The notes under the pieces: generated by a model | Database searches by the model: none | What the model saw: only the letters and a program-made list of their open reading frames with translations | Told to the model about the DNA's origin: nothing | Made by a program: the position numbers and the translations under genes | Shown here: one piece after another, positions 10,239 through 18,755 of the stretch | How the letters are laid out: each line of letters opens with the position of its first letter | How positions within the stretch are numbered: position 1 is the first letter of the stretch | Source: Ensifer sp. Root278 | GTDB taxonomy: Bacteria; Pseudomonadota; Alphaproteobacteria; Rhizobiales; Rhizobiaceae | Assembly: GCF_001429285.1 (NCBI RefSeq) | Contig: NZ_LMJJ01000002.1 | Span: 187,234-240,254 of the forward strand | DNA length: 53,021 nucleotides | Reading direction: 5' to 3'

Positions 10239-10299
10239 TTAAGGCGCGCCAACAGACCGATCGGGAATCAATGCTGACGCATTAACGTTGCGGTCACGG

Positions 10300-10581
10300 T
10301 TAGGGTGACGGCGAGATTGCGGCTTCGTGGCGATCGACGGCTATGAGGCGTTCAAGTTCCTCGGGATCAATCGCTACCAGACGCATTCGGTACTTGTTCG
10401 CGGCCGTGGCTGGTATCGTGATAAAGGTCGCCACACGGCGATAGGCGAGCCACGAGATGCCTTCGATCAACTCCTCGTCCTCATCGACTTGGTAGTCGCC
10501 AGGAGCCACTATCTCACCGAGCTTTGGCATCCAGAATGGTTGGTCGAAATGGACTGTTCGATGTTTCGTCCGGGCAAACAT
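10300..10581 (-). CDS. Small conserved rhizobial protein of unknown function
   Basis: 93 residues from the ATG at 10581, with a strong AAAGGAGGG upstream. The sequence HFDQPFWMPKLGEIVAPGDY, then EELIEGISWLAYRRVATFI, is compact and acidic with a beta-rich look. I recognise it as a type of short protein common in Rhizobiales, but no function is known to me. It heads the minus-strand run that continues into the truncated family B copy and family A copy 1. Confidence 0.6.
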   Translation of the reverse strand: MFARTKHRTVHFDQPFWMPKLGEIVAPGDYQVDEDEELIEGISWLAYRRVATFITIPATAANKYRMRLVAIDPEELERLIAVDRHEAAISPSP

Positions 10582-11097
10582 GCTGCCCTCCTTTTCTGTG
10601 GCATACGTCGGCGAGATTCAGCCAGGATCGGCCGTTTGCCGCCAATAGCAGCGCGAACAGCTACCGTCGCTACAGCCTCATCGGACGACGCTCGTAACGA
10701 CGGCCCCCGCACCTGAACATGCGGAATCGAGATTGGTGAGTTTGGCGGGCCTACTGCCTCTGATGAAGCAAAAAGCCAAGCTGGCCTCAAAACCATCATA
10801 AATCTGTATGCCTTGAAAACGGCTTTACTATGTTTATTGATTGAAAATCTGTTTTAGCGAAAAAAATGTTCGGAATTTATAAATATAGTAGCGCTGATAA
10901 AATCGAAATTTGTCGTTTTCGGCCCAAGATCACGCACGATAATTAGTTGAAATATATTCTTGAATGAGGATTTTAATTGGTTGTTTACATTAATTCTTTT
11001 AAAGCGCACTGTAAAAAATCTGGGTTACCATTGGCTCCTGGTCGGAGCGCGGGCCTGCAACGATCCCGATAATCACCTGATTAGAGGGAATGCAATC
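10582..11097. other. Intergenic region with A+T-rich segment
   Basis: No gene is supported. From about 10800 to 11000 the sequence is strongly A+T-rich compared with its surroundings, with many runs of A and T and short TTTATAAATATAG-like stretches. That is suitable for a promoter or for recently acquired DNA. The open frame entering the next gene from 10960 is not translated by any evident signal. Confidence 0.4.
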
Positions 11098-11439
11098 ATG
11101 ACACTCGATCAAATTCTTGAACGGACAACGCCCTACGCGATTGGTTTAGTTGTCGGGCTTATCGCCGCGCCGATCATCGGCTTCAATGCAGGATGGATTA
11201 CCACCACGACTGCCAGCACTCAGGCGTCCGACGAGGCCAGAGTGGCTGCGCTTGCGGGCATCTGTTCAAGTGCGGCAGGGCGAATGGCAACTGCCAGCAG
11301 CACGGACCTCGCAGCACTTAAAGGCTACGACAATCGTGCGAAGCGCGACGAACTGGTAGCAACCATTATGACCGATATCCAAGTTCCAGCGGACATCCTC
11401 GGCAAGGTCAGCACGAGCTGCCGTCGCTCACTATCCTGA
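11098..11439 (+). CDS. Small membrane-anchored rhizobial protein
   Basis: 113 residues from the ATG at 11098, which has AGAGGGA upstream; a longer open frame from 10960 is less likely. One N-terminal transmembrane helix (YAIGLVVGLIAAPIIGFNAG) is followed by a soluble domain with two cysteines (GICSSAAGRMA and STSCRRSLS) and a helical LKGYDNRAKRDELVAT. Members of this family occur in rhizobia without a known role; the periplasmic cysteines might form a disulfide. A 40-residue membrane gene follows 58 bases later. Confidence 0.6.
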   Translation: MTLDQILERTTPYAIGLVVGLIAAPIIGFNAGWITTTTASTQASDEARVAALAGICSSAAGRMATASSTDLAALKGYDNRAKRDELVATIMTDIQVPADILGKVSTSCRRSLS

Positions 11440-11497
11440 AGCGCAGCAGACGCCGCGTAATAGGTAGACCAACCAGAACGGAAAATAGGAGATCACA

Positions 11498-11620
11498 ATG
11501 AAAAACTTCATCCCCGCCCGCTTCAGTACCTACGATTTCACGCGCCTGTCCGTATCGCTTGCGTTTACGCTGGCGATTGCTGTGATTGTCTATTCGGTCC
11601 TGTTCGGAAGCATCCTGTAG
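11498..11620 (+). CDS. 40-residue single-TM protein
   Basis: ATG at 11498, preceded by AGGAGA at good spacing. The product starts MKNFIPARFSTYDFTRLS and ends with a transmembrane helix (LAFTLAIAVIVYSVLFG). The clear ribosome binding site, the N-terminal amphipathic part and the single helix make it a credible small membrane protein. It is too short for standard gene-size cut-offs. It is likely co-transcribed with the gene at 11098. Confidence 0.5.
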   Translation: MKNFIPARFSTYDFTRLSVSLAFTLAIAVIVYSVLFGSIL

Positions 11621-11780
11621 TCGTCTATACGTGCATCCGCTCTACGAAGCTGGAAAACATCCTGGACGGACTTTCGAGGTGCCGCGCTGTTGAATGAGGC
11701 TGGTAAGTTATCCCGACATTAGCTCTTCCAGGCGAGTAAAATGGACCTGGCATTGGGAAGAGTAGGTCGGGACTTTATCC

Positions 11781-13559
11781 ATGACACAGGCTCAGGCGTT
11801 CGCATTCGCCATTCTGATCAGCCTGATGGTCGCTTTCATATGGGGACGGCTCCGCTACGACCTCATTGCAGTTCTCGCGCTGCTTGCCGCAGTTTTCACC
11901 GGTATCGTGCCGCACAAGGCAGCGTTCTCCGGCTTCGGGGACGATATTGTCATCATTGTAGCCAGCGCGCTTGTCGTCAGCGCCGCGATTGAGCGCAGTG
12001 GCGTCTTAGAGGCATTGCTCCATCGGGTGGCGCCCAGCGTGACCTCTGTGCAGGGTCAGGTTGTCATTCTCGTGACGACTGTCTCGGTTCTCTCCATCTT
12101 CATTAAGAACATCGGCGCACTGGCGATGATGATCCCAGTCGCATTCCAGATGGCGCGCCGGTCGAAAGCTTCCCCCTCGTCTTTTCTCATGCCGATGGCG
12201 TTTGGTTCCTTGCTTGGCGGGCTCATGACCCTCGTCGGCACATCGCCGAACATCGTCGTCTCCCGAATGCGCGAGGAACTGACGGGCCGCCCATTCAACA
12301 TGTTCGATTTCACCCCCGTCGGCATAGGGCTTGCCGCAGCGGGAGCAGTCTTTCTGGCGTTTGGCTACCGGCTGCTTCCCAAGGAACGCAAGGCGGTCGC
12401 GACAATGGAGAAGGCGCTGAACATCAAGGACTACATGACAGAGGCGCGTGTTACTGCCACTTCGTCCGTCATCGGCAAGTCGATCAGCCACCTGTCGATC
12501 TTGTTGGACGAGGAGGTCCTTGTCACTGGCCTCATTCGCAATCGGGTCGAGCGCGTGACTCCACTGCCGGACGTCGAACTCCGCCAAGGGGATATCGTTC
12601 TGTTGGAGGGAGACCCTCAGGCGCTCGAGCGAGGCATCAGTCGTGCACGTCTGGAACTGGAGGGGCACGACCGCCCCACGGAAGCGAAGGGAACCGACGA
12701 GGAAATTGCAGGAATTGAGGCGGTGATCGGCCCGAAATCAGTCTTGATCGGGCAAACCGCCAAGCGTTTGGCGCTGCATGATCGCTTCAACATCAATCTG
12801 CTCGCAGTAAGCCGAAGCAGCGAGCGCTTCACTGATCGATTGCGCGACATCGTGTTAAGATCAGGCGACGTTCTCGTTTTGAAGGGCGATCTCGTGCTTC
12901 TCCCGAACAGGTTGATGGAACTCGGTCTTCTTCCGTTGGCCGGGCGCGAAATCCGCTTGGGGAATCCCCGAAAAGGTCTGATTCCGGTGGTGGTCCTGGC
13001 TGGTGCCATGGTGCTAACGGCATTCGGCCTGTTGCCCGTCGCCACGGCCTTCTTTACGGCTGCTGTGCTGACGGTACTGCTCGGCTCACTTTCGCTTCGG
13101 GAAGCTTACGAGGCTGTCGATTGGCCCATCCTGATAATGCTGGGCGCTCTCATTCCTGTCAGCGAGTCGATCCGTGCGACCGGTGGTGCCGACCTTATCG
13201 CCGGAGGCCTTGCTCAACTTGCTACCACCTTGCCCCCCTATGGGGCCCTTGCAATGATCATGGTGGTCGCAATGGCAGCAACCCCGTTTCTGAACAATGC
13301 AGCCACCGTTCTCGTAGTCGCCCCGATCGCGGTCACCCTTGCTCAGTGCCTTGGCTACAATCCGGATGCATTTCTGATGGCAGTCGCGGTGGGGGCGGCT
13401 TGTGACTTTCTCACGCCTGTTGGACACCAGTGCAACACCCTGGTGCTGGGCCCCGGCGGCTATCGCTTCGGCGACTATTGGAAGTTGGGGCTGCCGCTCT
13501 CGCTCATTGTGGTCTTAATCGGCGTGCCACTGATCCTGTGGTTTTGGCCGCCCGTTTAG
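11781..13559 (+). CDS. SLC13/DASS-family permease with two RCK-C (TrkA-C) domains
   Basis: 592 residues. Two membrane halves, about residues 5-200 and 395-590, contain the inverted-repeat signatures of ion-transporter superfamily permeases: NIGALAMMIPVAFQMA with GTSPNIVVS in the first, and FLNNAATVLVVAPIAVTLA with TPVGHQCNTLV in the second. Between them are two RCK-C modules, about 208-290 (LIRNRVERVTPL, LRQGDIVLLEG) and 300-385 (LAVSRSSERFTDRL, LRSGDVLVLKG). Such proteins move divalent anions (sulfate, dicarboxylates) coupled to Na+ or H+; the RCK-C modules probably bind a regulatory ligand. Substrate cannot be told from sequence. Confidence 0.85.
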   Translation: MTQAQAFAFAILISLMVAFIWGRLRYDLIAVLALLAAVFTGIVPHKAAFSGFGDDIVIIVASALVVSAAIERSGVLEALLHRVAPSVTSVQGQVVILVTTVSVLSIFIKNIGALAMMIPVAFQMARRSKASPSSFLMPMAFGSLLGGLMTLVGTSPNIVVSRMREELTGRPFNMFDFTPVGIGLAAAGAVFLAFGYRLLPKERKAVATMEKALNIKDYMTEARVTATSSVIGKSISHLSILLDEEVLVTGLIRNRVERVTPLPDVELRQGDIVLLEGDPQALERGISRARLELEGHDRPTEAKGTDEEIAGIEAVIGPKSVLIGQTAKRLALHDRFNINLLAVSRSSERFTDRLRDIVLRSGDVLVLKGDLVLLPNRLMELGLLPLAGREIRLGNPRKGLIPVVVLAGAMVLTAFGLLPVATAFFTAAVLTVLLGSLSLREAYEAVDWPILIMLGALIPVSESIRATGGADLIAGGLAQLATTLPPYGALAMIMVVAMAATPFLNNAATVLVVAPIAVTLAQCLGYNPDAFLMAVAVGAACDFLTPVGHQCNTLVLGPGGYRFGDYWKLGLPLSLIVVLIGVPLILWFWPPV

Positions 13560-14020
13560 TGCAAGCGTCGTTTCAATTCCGATTTCAGGTTCACCGTGGC
13601 GTCAGCCTAAAGTCTGCCCGTCGGGACCAGAATGAGCAGATCGATCGCCACGACGCCGAGGCGCCAATGCCGCCGTGTCCGCCCAATAGAAATACGATAA
13701 GACCGAGAGCGCCGAATTTTCAGCTTTCCGACGCCGGGAAGCAAGATTGAATTCATGCGGAGTACGGCACCGATGGATTGGTGGGAACCCGGTGCCCTTA
13801 ATTGGGGCGCGGAGGAGAAGCCACCGGGATAGCTTCCCATTTTCTCGCCATGACCATGGACAAGTGACGGGCCGTGAAGCGCTTGTGAGTTCGTTCTTTG
13901 CAGGCTAGCGAATGTCTCAAACCATGGGCCTTGCTGATTGCGGTCCACCTGTTCGACCCAAGGTAGCCAAGGGAATTGTCATTTGTCCGAATGACTATCT
14001 GAGTGACATGCGCCAACGAC
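13560..14020. other. Gene-free stretch
   Basis: 461 bases between convergent genes. Several frames are open, but none has both a ribosome binding site and protein-like composition. One minus-frame piece (LGLIVFLLGGHGGIGAS) is hydrophobic and may be a relic of a small membrane protein. I see no clear terminator hairpin. Confidence 0.35.
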
Positions 14021-14596
14021 CTATTTGCTGCGATTGATGAGAAGTCCTGCCAGCAGCTCGATTTGTTGCTGCTGCTTGTCAATCAGGGATTTCAGTTCAA
14101 TGTCGCGCATCTGATCCACCTTGTCATGCAGCGCCATGATCTCAATTTCCGCCTTCAGGTTAACCTCATAGTCGTGTGTCGCATCGACCCTATCTTTGAT
14201 TGAGTGCCTGTTCTGGCTCATCATGATCACGGGTGCTTGAACGGCTGCCAGCATCGATAGAATGAGATTGAGAAAGATGAAGGGATAAGGATCGAAGGCG
14301 CGGGTAGTTGCAAGTACATTCGCTCCGACCCACAGCGCGAGTACTAGCGCGAAAGTCATGATGAAGGTCCACGAGCCACCGAACTCGGCCACTTTGTCTG
14401 CCAAACGTTGCCCGGACGTCAGCTTTTCGTCAAAAGAGCGATTCGGGTCCCGCGTTATTGCGCGTCGGGCGAGATGGCGTCGAAAAACCGCGCGTTCCCG
14501 ATCCGTAAGCAACGCGGCCGGCCTTCCCAAATAGCGGCTCGCACGGTCGGCAATCTCTTGCCGTTCGTCGATGTTCTCTTCTGTTTCCCTGGACAT
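14021..14596 (-). CDS. DUF1003-family membrane protein
   Basis: 191 residues from the ATG at 14596, which has GGAGG five bases upstream; the in-frame codons further upstream are not needed. The N-terminus is charged, followed by the DUF1003 core: FGGSWTFIMTFALVLALWV, then FDPYPFIFLNLILSMLAA, two transmembrane helices, and the conserved QAPVIMMSQNR. The tail is a coiled-coil-like helix (DKVDQMRDIELKSLIDKQQQ). The family is common in bacteria, with no established function. Position next to NhaA, transcribed in the same direction but 499 bases apart, suggests envelope or ion stress, an inference. Confidence 0.85.
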   Translation of the reverse strand: MSRETEENIDERQEIADRASRYLGRPAALLTDRERAVFRRHLARRAITRDPNRSFDEKLTSGQRLADKVAEFGGSWTFIMTFALVLALWVGANVLATTRAFDPYPFIFLNLILSMLAAVQAPVIMMSQNRHSIKDRVDATHDYEVNLKAEIEIMALHDKVDQMRDIELKSLIDKQQQQIELLAGLLINRSK

Positions 14597-15094
14597 ACCT
14601 TCCTCCACGATTCCGGCGCCCACCAGTTGCAGCCTTCACCAAATCGCTGGTTCCGCAACGGAGCAACAGTCGCATGCACAACGGTCACTCCAAAGCTTGA
14701 ACCATTACTCCACCCAGCTCTTGCGTCAGGTTGGCGACGATCCACGCAAGGAGGAAGGATCCCGAGCCTGGTTCGGAAGGTGGCGCGCAGACCAGCACGT
14801 CACAATCGGAATATTACTACGCTTTTCAATCAGGTAATCCGGACTCTGTGAGGTTTAGCCGAATGAACTGCCCTCATGCTCCCGCGATCGAGGGGCAGTG
14901 GCTGTTCGAACATCGCGAAGACGGGCTGCTACTATGCCGCCGCGTCTATCGCGAGTTGAGGGCAGGCAATCGCCGATCCAGACAATAGAACGCGGATCGG
15001 CATCCTGCTGCGGCGTGGGGGTCCTGACCATAACGGCCGTGGGGCCGGCCGGAACGCAGATCGGCAAGGGGCCCGCCGACGGAGCGAACTGGGA
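14597..15094. other. Region without an assigned gene
   Basis: 498 bases between DUF1003 and nhaA. The only frame worth noting is plus-strand 14863-14988 (41 residues, starting MNCPHAPAIEGQWLFEH), which has a weak GAGG upstream and no known relatives that I recognise. Nothing else is apparent. Confidence 0.3.
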
Positions 15095-16408
15095 CTACCG
15101 TCTGCCAGGAGACGTCAGCAAGGTCAATGCCAGGAGACCCAGGGCTGCCGAGATGACGGAAGCGCCGAGAACGCCGAGCTTGACGGAGTTCAGAAGCTCG
15201 GGCTCGAAAGCAAGGTCGGCAATGAACAGAGCCATGGTGAAGCCGATCCCGGCCAGCAGGCTTCCGGCTGCCAACAGACTCCACGATAGCTCGTCTGGAC
15301 GAGTTCCAAAGCGCAGTTTCACAGCGAGGAAACTGAAGAGCACAATGCCAACAGGCTTGCCAACCACGAAGGCGGCAAAGATTGCGATCGTGAGGGGAAT
15401 GTCGAAGTTTGCGTCTCCTATCGGAACGCCCGCGTTTGAGAGGGCAAAAAACGGCATGATCACGAATGCGACCCAGGGATGGAGAGCAATCTCGAGGCGC
15501 TCGATCGGCGACAGTGCCTCGCGGGTCGCGACGTCTGCCCGATGGAGGTCGCTGCGTGCCGCGGTGTCGCGGCTCCAATGGTCGCCGGGCGGATGAGCGA
15601 TCACCCGGTCGAGTATCGCATGGAGGCGGGTGTCGCTTACCCACCTCCGCGCCGGCGTCATTAAGCCAAGAATCACTCCGGCGAGCGTCGCGTGGACGCC
15701 CGATGCGTCGAATGCCAGCCAGATGCCGCCACCTATCGCGAAATAGACCGGAATGCTGCGGATGCCCAGACGCGCGATTCCAGCTACGACGGCAAGGCCG
15801 AGACCGGCGGTTCCGAGTGCGACCCAATTCAAGGCTTCGCCATAGCCGATCGCCACGATCAGGATGGCGCCGACGTCATCGAAGATCGCAAGTGAGAGCA
15901 GGAACAGCCGCAAGCTCCCTGGCACGCGCGAACCGAGCACCGCAAGGCACCCGATGACGAAGGCCGTATCCGTGGACATCACAGTGCCCCAGCCGCTCGC
16001 ACCCGGCCCGCCGCCGACAAGCAGCGAAAACAGTCCGGCCGGCACAGCCATTCCCCCGAGAGCGGCGGCGATGGGTAGAGCGGCTATTCGCGGATTGCGT
16101 AGCTCCCCCAGCACCAGCTCGCGCTTTAGCTCAAGGGCGATGACGAAGAAAAAGAGCGTCATCAGCCCGTCGTTGATCCAGTGCTTCAGAGAACGATAGG
16201 TCTCGATGTCGCCAACTCTGACGCCCGCGGACATCTCCCATAAGGCGAGGAACGACGACGACCAAGCTGTGTTTGCGAGGCCCAGCGCCAAGAGCGTGCT
16301 GAGCAGCAGGATAAGGCCCGCCGTAGCCTCAATGCGGAGGAATCGCATGAATGGCTTAGTAAGCCGATCTGCGGGTTCCCTGGGAAGCTGTGAGAGGCTG
16401 TCCTTCAT
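15095..16408 (-). CDS. nhaA: Na+/H+ antiporter NhaA
   Basis: 437 residues, slightly longer than typical (about 390-430). The start is the ATG at 16408 with AGGAG upstream. Family signatures: FFFVIALELKREL, GTVMSTDTAFVIG with Asp147, and SLAIFDDVGAILIVA with the adjacent Asp177-Asp178 pair that matches the ion-binding Asp163-Asp164 of the E. coli enzyme. It is a polytopic inner-membrane protein exchanging Na+ for H+ to hold internal pH and sodium. A hydrophilic loop near residues 270-310 carries a charged insert (VIAHPPGDHWSRDT). Confidence 0.95.
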   Translation of the reverse strand: MKDSLSQLPREPADRLTKPFMRFLRIEATAGLILLLSTLLALGLANTAWSSSFLALWEMSAGVRVGDIETYRSLKHWINDGLMTLFFFVIALELKRELVLGELRNPRIAALPIAAALGGMAVPAGLFSLLVGGGPGASGWGTVMSTDTAFVIGCLAVLGSRVPGSLRLFLLSLAIFDDVGAILIVAIGYGEALNWVALGTAGLGLAVVAGIARLGIRSIPVYFAIGGGIWLAFDASGVHATLAGVILGLMTPARRWVSDTRLHAILDRVIAHPPGDHWSRDTAARSDLHRADVATREALSPIERLEIALHPWVAFVIMPFFALSNAGVPIGDANFDIPLTIAIFAAFVVGKPVGIVLFSFLAVKLRFGTRPDELSWSLLAAGSLLAGIGFTMALFIADLAFEPELLNSVKLGVLGASVISAALGLLALTLLTSPGRR

Positions 16409-16459
16409 GCCGTGAACCGCTCCTGCGTTTTGATCGCGACTGGCAATGTTCCCAGCGGG

Positions 16460-17272
16460 CTATTGCAAGGCCGGCACCTCATAAGTCCACACCCGGAACG
16501 ACTTGAGGACGTGTGGCCCGAACGAGTTGATGAGGGGGACATCGGCCGCGTCACGGCCGCGCGCAACCACGATCCTGCCGACACGCGGCGTATTGTTGCG
16601 CGGATCGAACGTGTGCCATCCATCGTCCAGGAAGACCTCGAACCAGGCACTGAAATCCATCGGGTCGAAGACCGGGACGCCGATGTCGCCGAGATGACCG
16701 TTGATATAGCGCGCGGGAATGTTGAGACAGCGGCAAAGCGTGACCGCAAGATGTGCGAAGTCGCGGCAGACACCAATGCGCTCATGAAAGACTTCGAAGG
16801 CCGTCCGCGTCGACCGGGCTTGCATGTAGTCGAAGCGGATATGGTGGTGGACGAAATCGCAGATCGCTTGCACACGACCCCAACCGGGCGCGACCGTGCC
16901 GAACATGTCCCAAGCGCTCTGACTGAGACGGTCGGTTTCGCAATAGCGGCTGCCCATGAGGTAGGTGAGGCAATCGTCCGGCAACTCCGGCACTGGGAGC
17001 TCCTGGGCGGCTGGCAGCACTTTGTCCGGTTTGCCGTCGTCCTCGATTGTGGCATCGCCCCATATCGTCAGGTCGCCCGCCGGCGCGACAAGCCGCCGGC
17101 ATCGGTTGCCGAAGAGATCGCGATAGGTCGATGTCGGCACATCGGGGGCGGTGAATATCGTTTCAGGAACCCGGATATCGGCCGCGCGATCCTCGTGGAC
17201 CGACAGCAGGCATACCAACGCGGTCGGTTGTTGGAAGTTCAGCGTGATCTCATAGCCGTAGCGGATCAGCAT
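16460..17272 (-). CDS. Transglutaminase-like cysteine protease-fold protein
   Basis: 270 residues. The N-terminal beta-domain (ALVCLLSVHEDR; TYRDLFGNRCRRL) is the one usually found before the catalytic region. The catalytic part has IGVCRDFAHLAVTLCR with the nucleophilic Cys, then SAWFEVFLDDGWHTFDPRNN, which supplies the His and Asp of the triad. No signal peptide, so it is cytoplasmic. The family is widespread with few known substrates; deamidation, hydrolysis or crosslinking of peptides is possible. The start overlaps the DUF1488 stop by seven bases, so the two are translated from one message. Confidence 0.85.
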   Translation of the reverse strand: MLIRYGYEITLNFQQPTALVCLLSVHEDRAADIRVPETIFTAPDVPTSTYRDLFGNRCRRLVAPAGDLTIWGDATIEDDGKPDKVLPAAQELPVPELPDDCLTYLMGSRYCETDRLSQSAWDMFGTVAPGWGRVQAICDFVHHHIRFDYMQARSTRTAFEVFHERIGVCRDFAHLAVTLCRCLNIPARYINGHLGDIGVPVFDPMDFSAWFEVFLDDGWHTFDPRNNTPRVGRIVVARGRDAADVPLINSFGPHVLKSFRVWTYEVPALQ

Positions 17273-17559
17273 CTGAATCCATCCTGGCGGAAATCGGCGG
17301 CGGTCAGTGTGTAGGAATCGCGGCCACTGGAATAGGCCTTGCGTACGACTTTGTAGATGGAAAGGCGCAACGCGTCGAAAGCAGTAAGGAGCTTCGATTC
17401 CGAGATTTCCGACCTGCCCAATTCGGCATCCGCCATCACGAGCGCCTCGGCCTCGACGAAGAACCGCACCTCGAACATACCGTCATGGCCGATGAAGCGG
17501 ACGGCGTTTCGCTTTTCATCGACGCTGCGGCTCGGATACGGAAGTAACAGCGTCATCAT
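17266..17559 (-). CDS. DUF1488 protein
   Basis: 97 residues. The opening is YPSRSVDEKRNAVRFIGHDG followed by MFEVRFFVEAEAL, the DUF1488 pattern, ending near KVVRKAYSSGRDSYTLTAADF. Its ATG overlaps the stop of the family A gene upstream (TAATG), and its own stop overlaps the transglutaminase start, so translation of the three is coupled. Role unknown; proteins of this family are small and cytoplasmic. Confidence 0.8.
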   Translation of the reverse strand: MMTLLLPYPSRSVDEKRNAVRFIGHDGMFEVRFFVEAEALVMADAELGRSEISESKLLTAFDALRLSIYKVVRKAYSSGRDSYTLTAADFRQDGFRC

Positions 17560-17828
17560 TAGCGAACCTCTGTTTCGCGCGACGCGGGCCGCGTTGGTGC
17601 CGATACGCTGATCCGCTTTATCCGCCGCTCTATATAGCGAAGGTTGTCGTCGACAGGCGCCGGTGCGCCTATGGAGACGTGATAGATCCTCCAGGGGCGA
17701 TCCGTTTCAATGTGGCGGCCGTATTGATGATCCATTAGCTCGGGTGCTGACGTCCCACCTTCATTTTCCCAAATGCTGATCGCAAGTGCATGTCGCCCGG
17801 CTTCAATTTCATTGCGGCGAGCGTTCAT
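17559..17828 (-). CDS. Small rhizobial orphan protein, family A copy 2
   Basis: 89 residues from the ATG at 17828. The central part (HALAISIWENEGG, MDHQYGRHIETD, RIYHVSIG) is shared with the gene at 9755, and the C-terminus differs. It is the first of three genes with overlapping ends (family A, DUF1488, transglutaminase-like). Function unknown. The link with the transglutaminase-like protein suggests a role in the same process, an inference from gene overlap only. Confidence 0.65.
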   Translation of the reverse strand: MNARRNEIEAGRHALAISIWENEGGTSAPELMDHQYGRHIETDRPWRIYHVSIGAPAPVDDNLRYIERRIKRISVSAPTRPASRETEVR

Positions 17829-17907
17829 GATGGTGGCCTTTCATCAAGATTTTCGATGGAGCCGAGCCTGCTTGAATGGATCGTGCTTCCATCACCGTCG
17901 GCGATGG

Positions 17908-18063
17908 TCATGGCTGTGGCATGTCGAGCGTCCTCGAAAGCTCCAGCGCAAACTCTATCGCCTCGTCGAGATCGGCAGCTTCCACGCTCTCGCGGTCGAG
18001 GACCGCATGCGCGTCGTCCACATTTCGGATCCGGTAGAACTCAATCACGATCTTCATCGCCAT
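17908..18063 (-). CDS. 51-residue acidic orphan protein
   Basis: ATG at 18063, with GGAGAGC just upstream. The product runs MAMKIVIEFYRIRNVDDAHA, then a helical acidic part (EAADLDEAIEFALELS) and ends MPQP. It is a compact alpha/beta pattern that resembles short proteins seen in other Rhizobiales, where longer versions extend past the MPQ. It lies 80 bases upstream of family A copy 2 on the same strand. Below the usual size cut-off for gene finders. Confidence 0.55.
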   Translation of the reverse strand: MAMKIVIEFYRIRNVDDAHAVLDRESVEAADLDEAIEFALELSRTLDMPQP

Positions 18064-18092
18064 GCTCTCCGTTCTGCAGAAGCGTCGTATTG

Positions 18093-18236
18093 TCAGTGCT
18101 TGCCCTTGCCGAACGATGCTTTGGCGGTCGCGGCGGCCCTGACCTGGTTGCCGAACTGGCTTTCAAGATTGGGCGAAGCCTTTTTCTGCTTCGGCTTTCT
18201 GATTTCGCGATTGCTGCGTTTCTGTCCGTTGGCCAT
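18093..18236 (-). CDS. 47-residue basic protein (MANGQ type)
   Basis: ATG at 18236 preceded by GAAAGGATG. The product is highly basic: MANGQKRSNREIRKPKQ, then NLESQFGNQ and AKASFGKGKH. Similar lysine-rich peptides starting MANGQ are common in Rhizobiales. It may bind nucleic acid or ribosomes, an inference from charge only. Its first 74 bases overlap, in another frame, the end of the family B gene. Confidence 0.5.
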   Translation of the reverse strand: MANGQKRSNREIRKPKQKKASPNLESQFGNQVRAAATAKASFGKGKH

Positions 18237-18534
18237 GACCGAACATCCTTTCGGTGAGAGTTGCGCCGTCATCGGCCGACGCCATGCACACCGGTTCGAG
18301 CCTGCCCTTCGTCGTCGCCCGATCATGACGTTCGTCGTCGTTTCGAATGCGGTATTGCGTCGAACCGTCGCTCGGCGGGCGCATGAAGGTGAAGTGGTAG
18401 ATGTCCGCTGGCAGAGCCGATCCACGATGCTCGCCCTTCAGCCGAACGGCTTGACCGACGGTAAAGAGATGTGTTGCTGCGTCGCGGCGGGTCGGGTTGC
18501 CATTGCGCTGCAGAATATCTGTAGCTTTCATCAT
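18163..18534 (-). CDS. Orphan protein, family B copy 2
   Basis: 123-124 residues from ATGATG at 18534-18529. It begins MMKATDILQRNG and includes HLFTVGQAVRLKGEHRG, an SH3-like beta segment, followed by YHFTFMRPPSDG and QYRIRNDDERHDRATTKG. The truncated copy at 10065 matches this second part. The last 40 residues overlap the MANGQ gene, and the truncated relative stops earlier, so a frameshift or lost stop near 18280 may have extended the reading frame. Function unknown; VGQAVRLKG is a motif of small beta-barrel domains. Confidence 0.55.
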   Translation of the reverse strand: MMKATDILQRNGNPTRRDAATHLFTVGQAVRLKGEHRGSALPADIYHFTFMRPPSDGSTQYRIRNDDERHDRATTKGRLEPVCMASADDGATLTERMFGHGQRTETQQSRNQKAEAEKGFAQS

Positions 18535-18755
18535 TGGCCTCAAATGGGCTTTAAACAAGGTCCTCGGCGTCTTTGTTTTCGGCCGACAGTAAGGAGAGGT
18601 CTCAACTGGATACAATTCACTCCCTTAATCCGCACGGTTTGCTGCTTGAAGGCCTCCCATCCGTCTGCGCCGGCGGTAGCAGTTCGCCAGGAACCAGGAA
18701 CTATGAGACGCAGGCGGCGTTTAGATTCAGAGGCCTCATGCACTGGGAGGTGATG

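Noticed and set aside
16412-17314. 300-residue plus-strand frame over the transglutaminase gene
   Set aside because: Antisense shadow of a gene with clear catalytic motifs.
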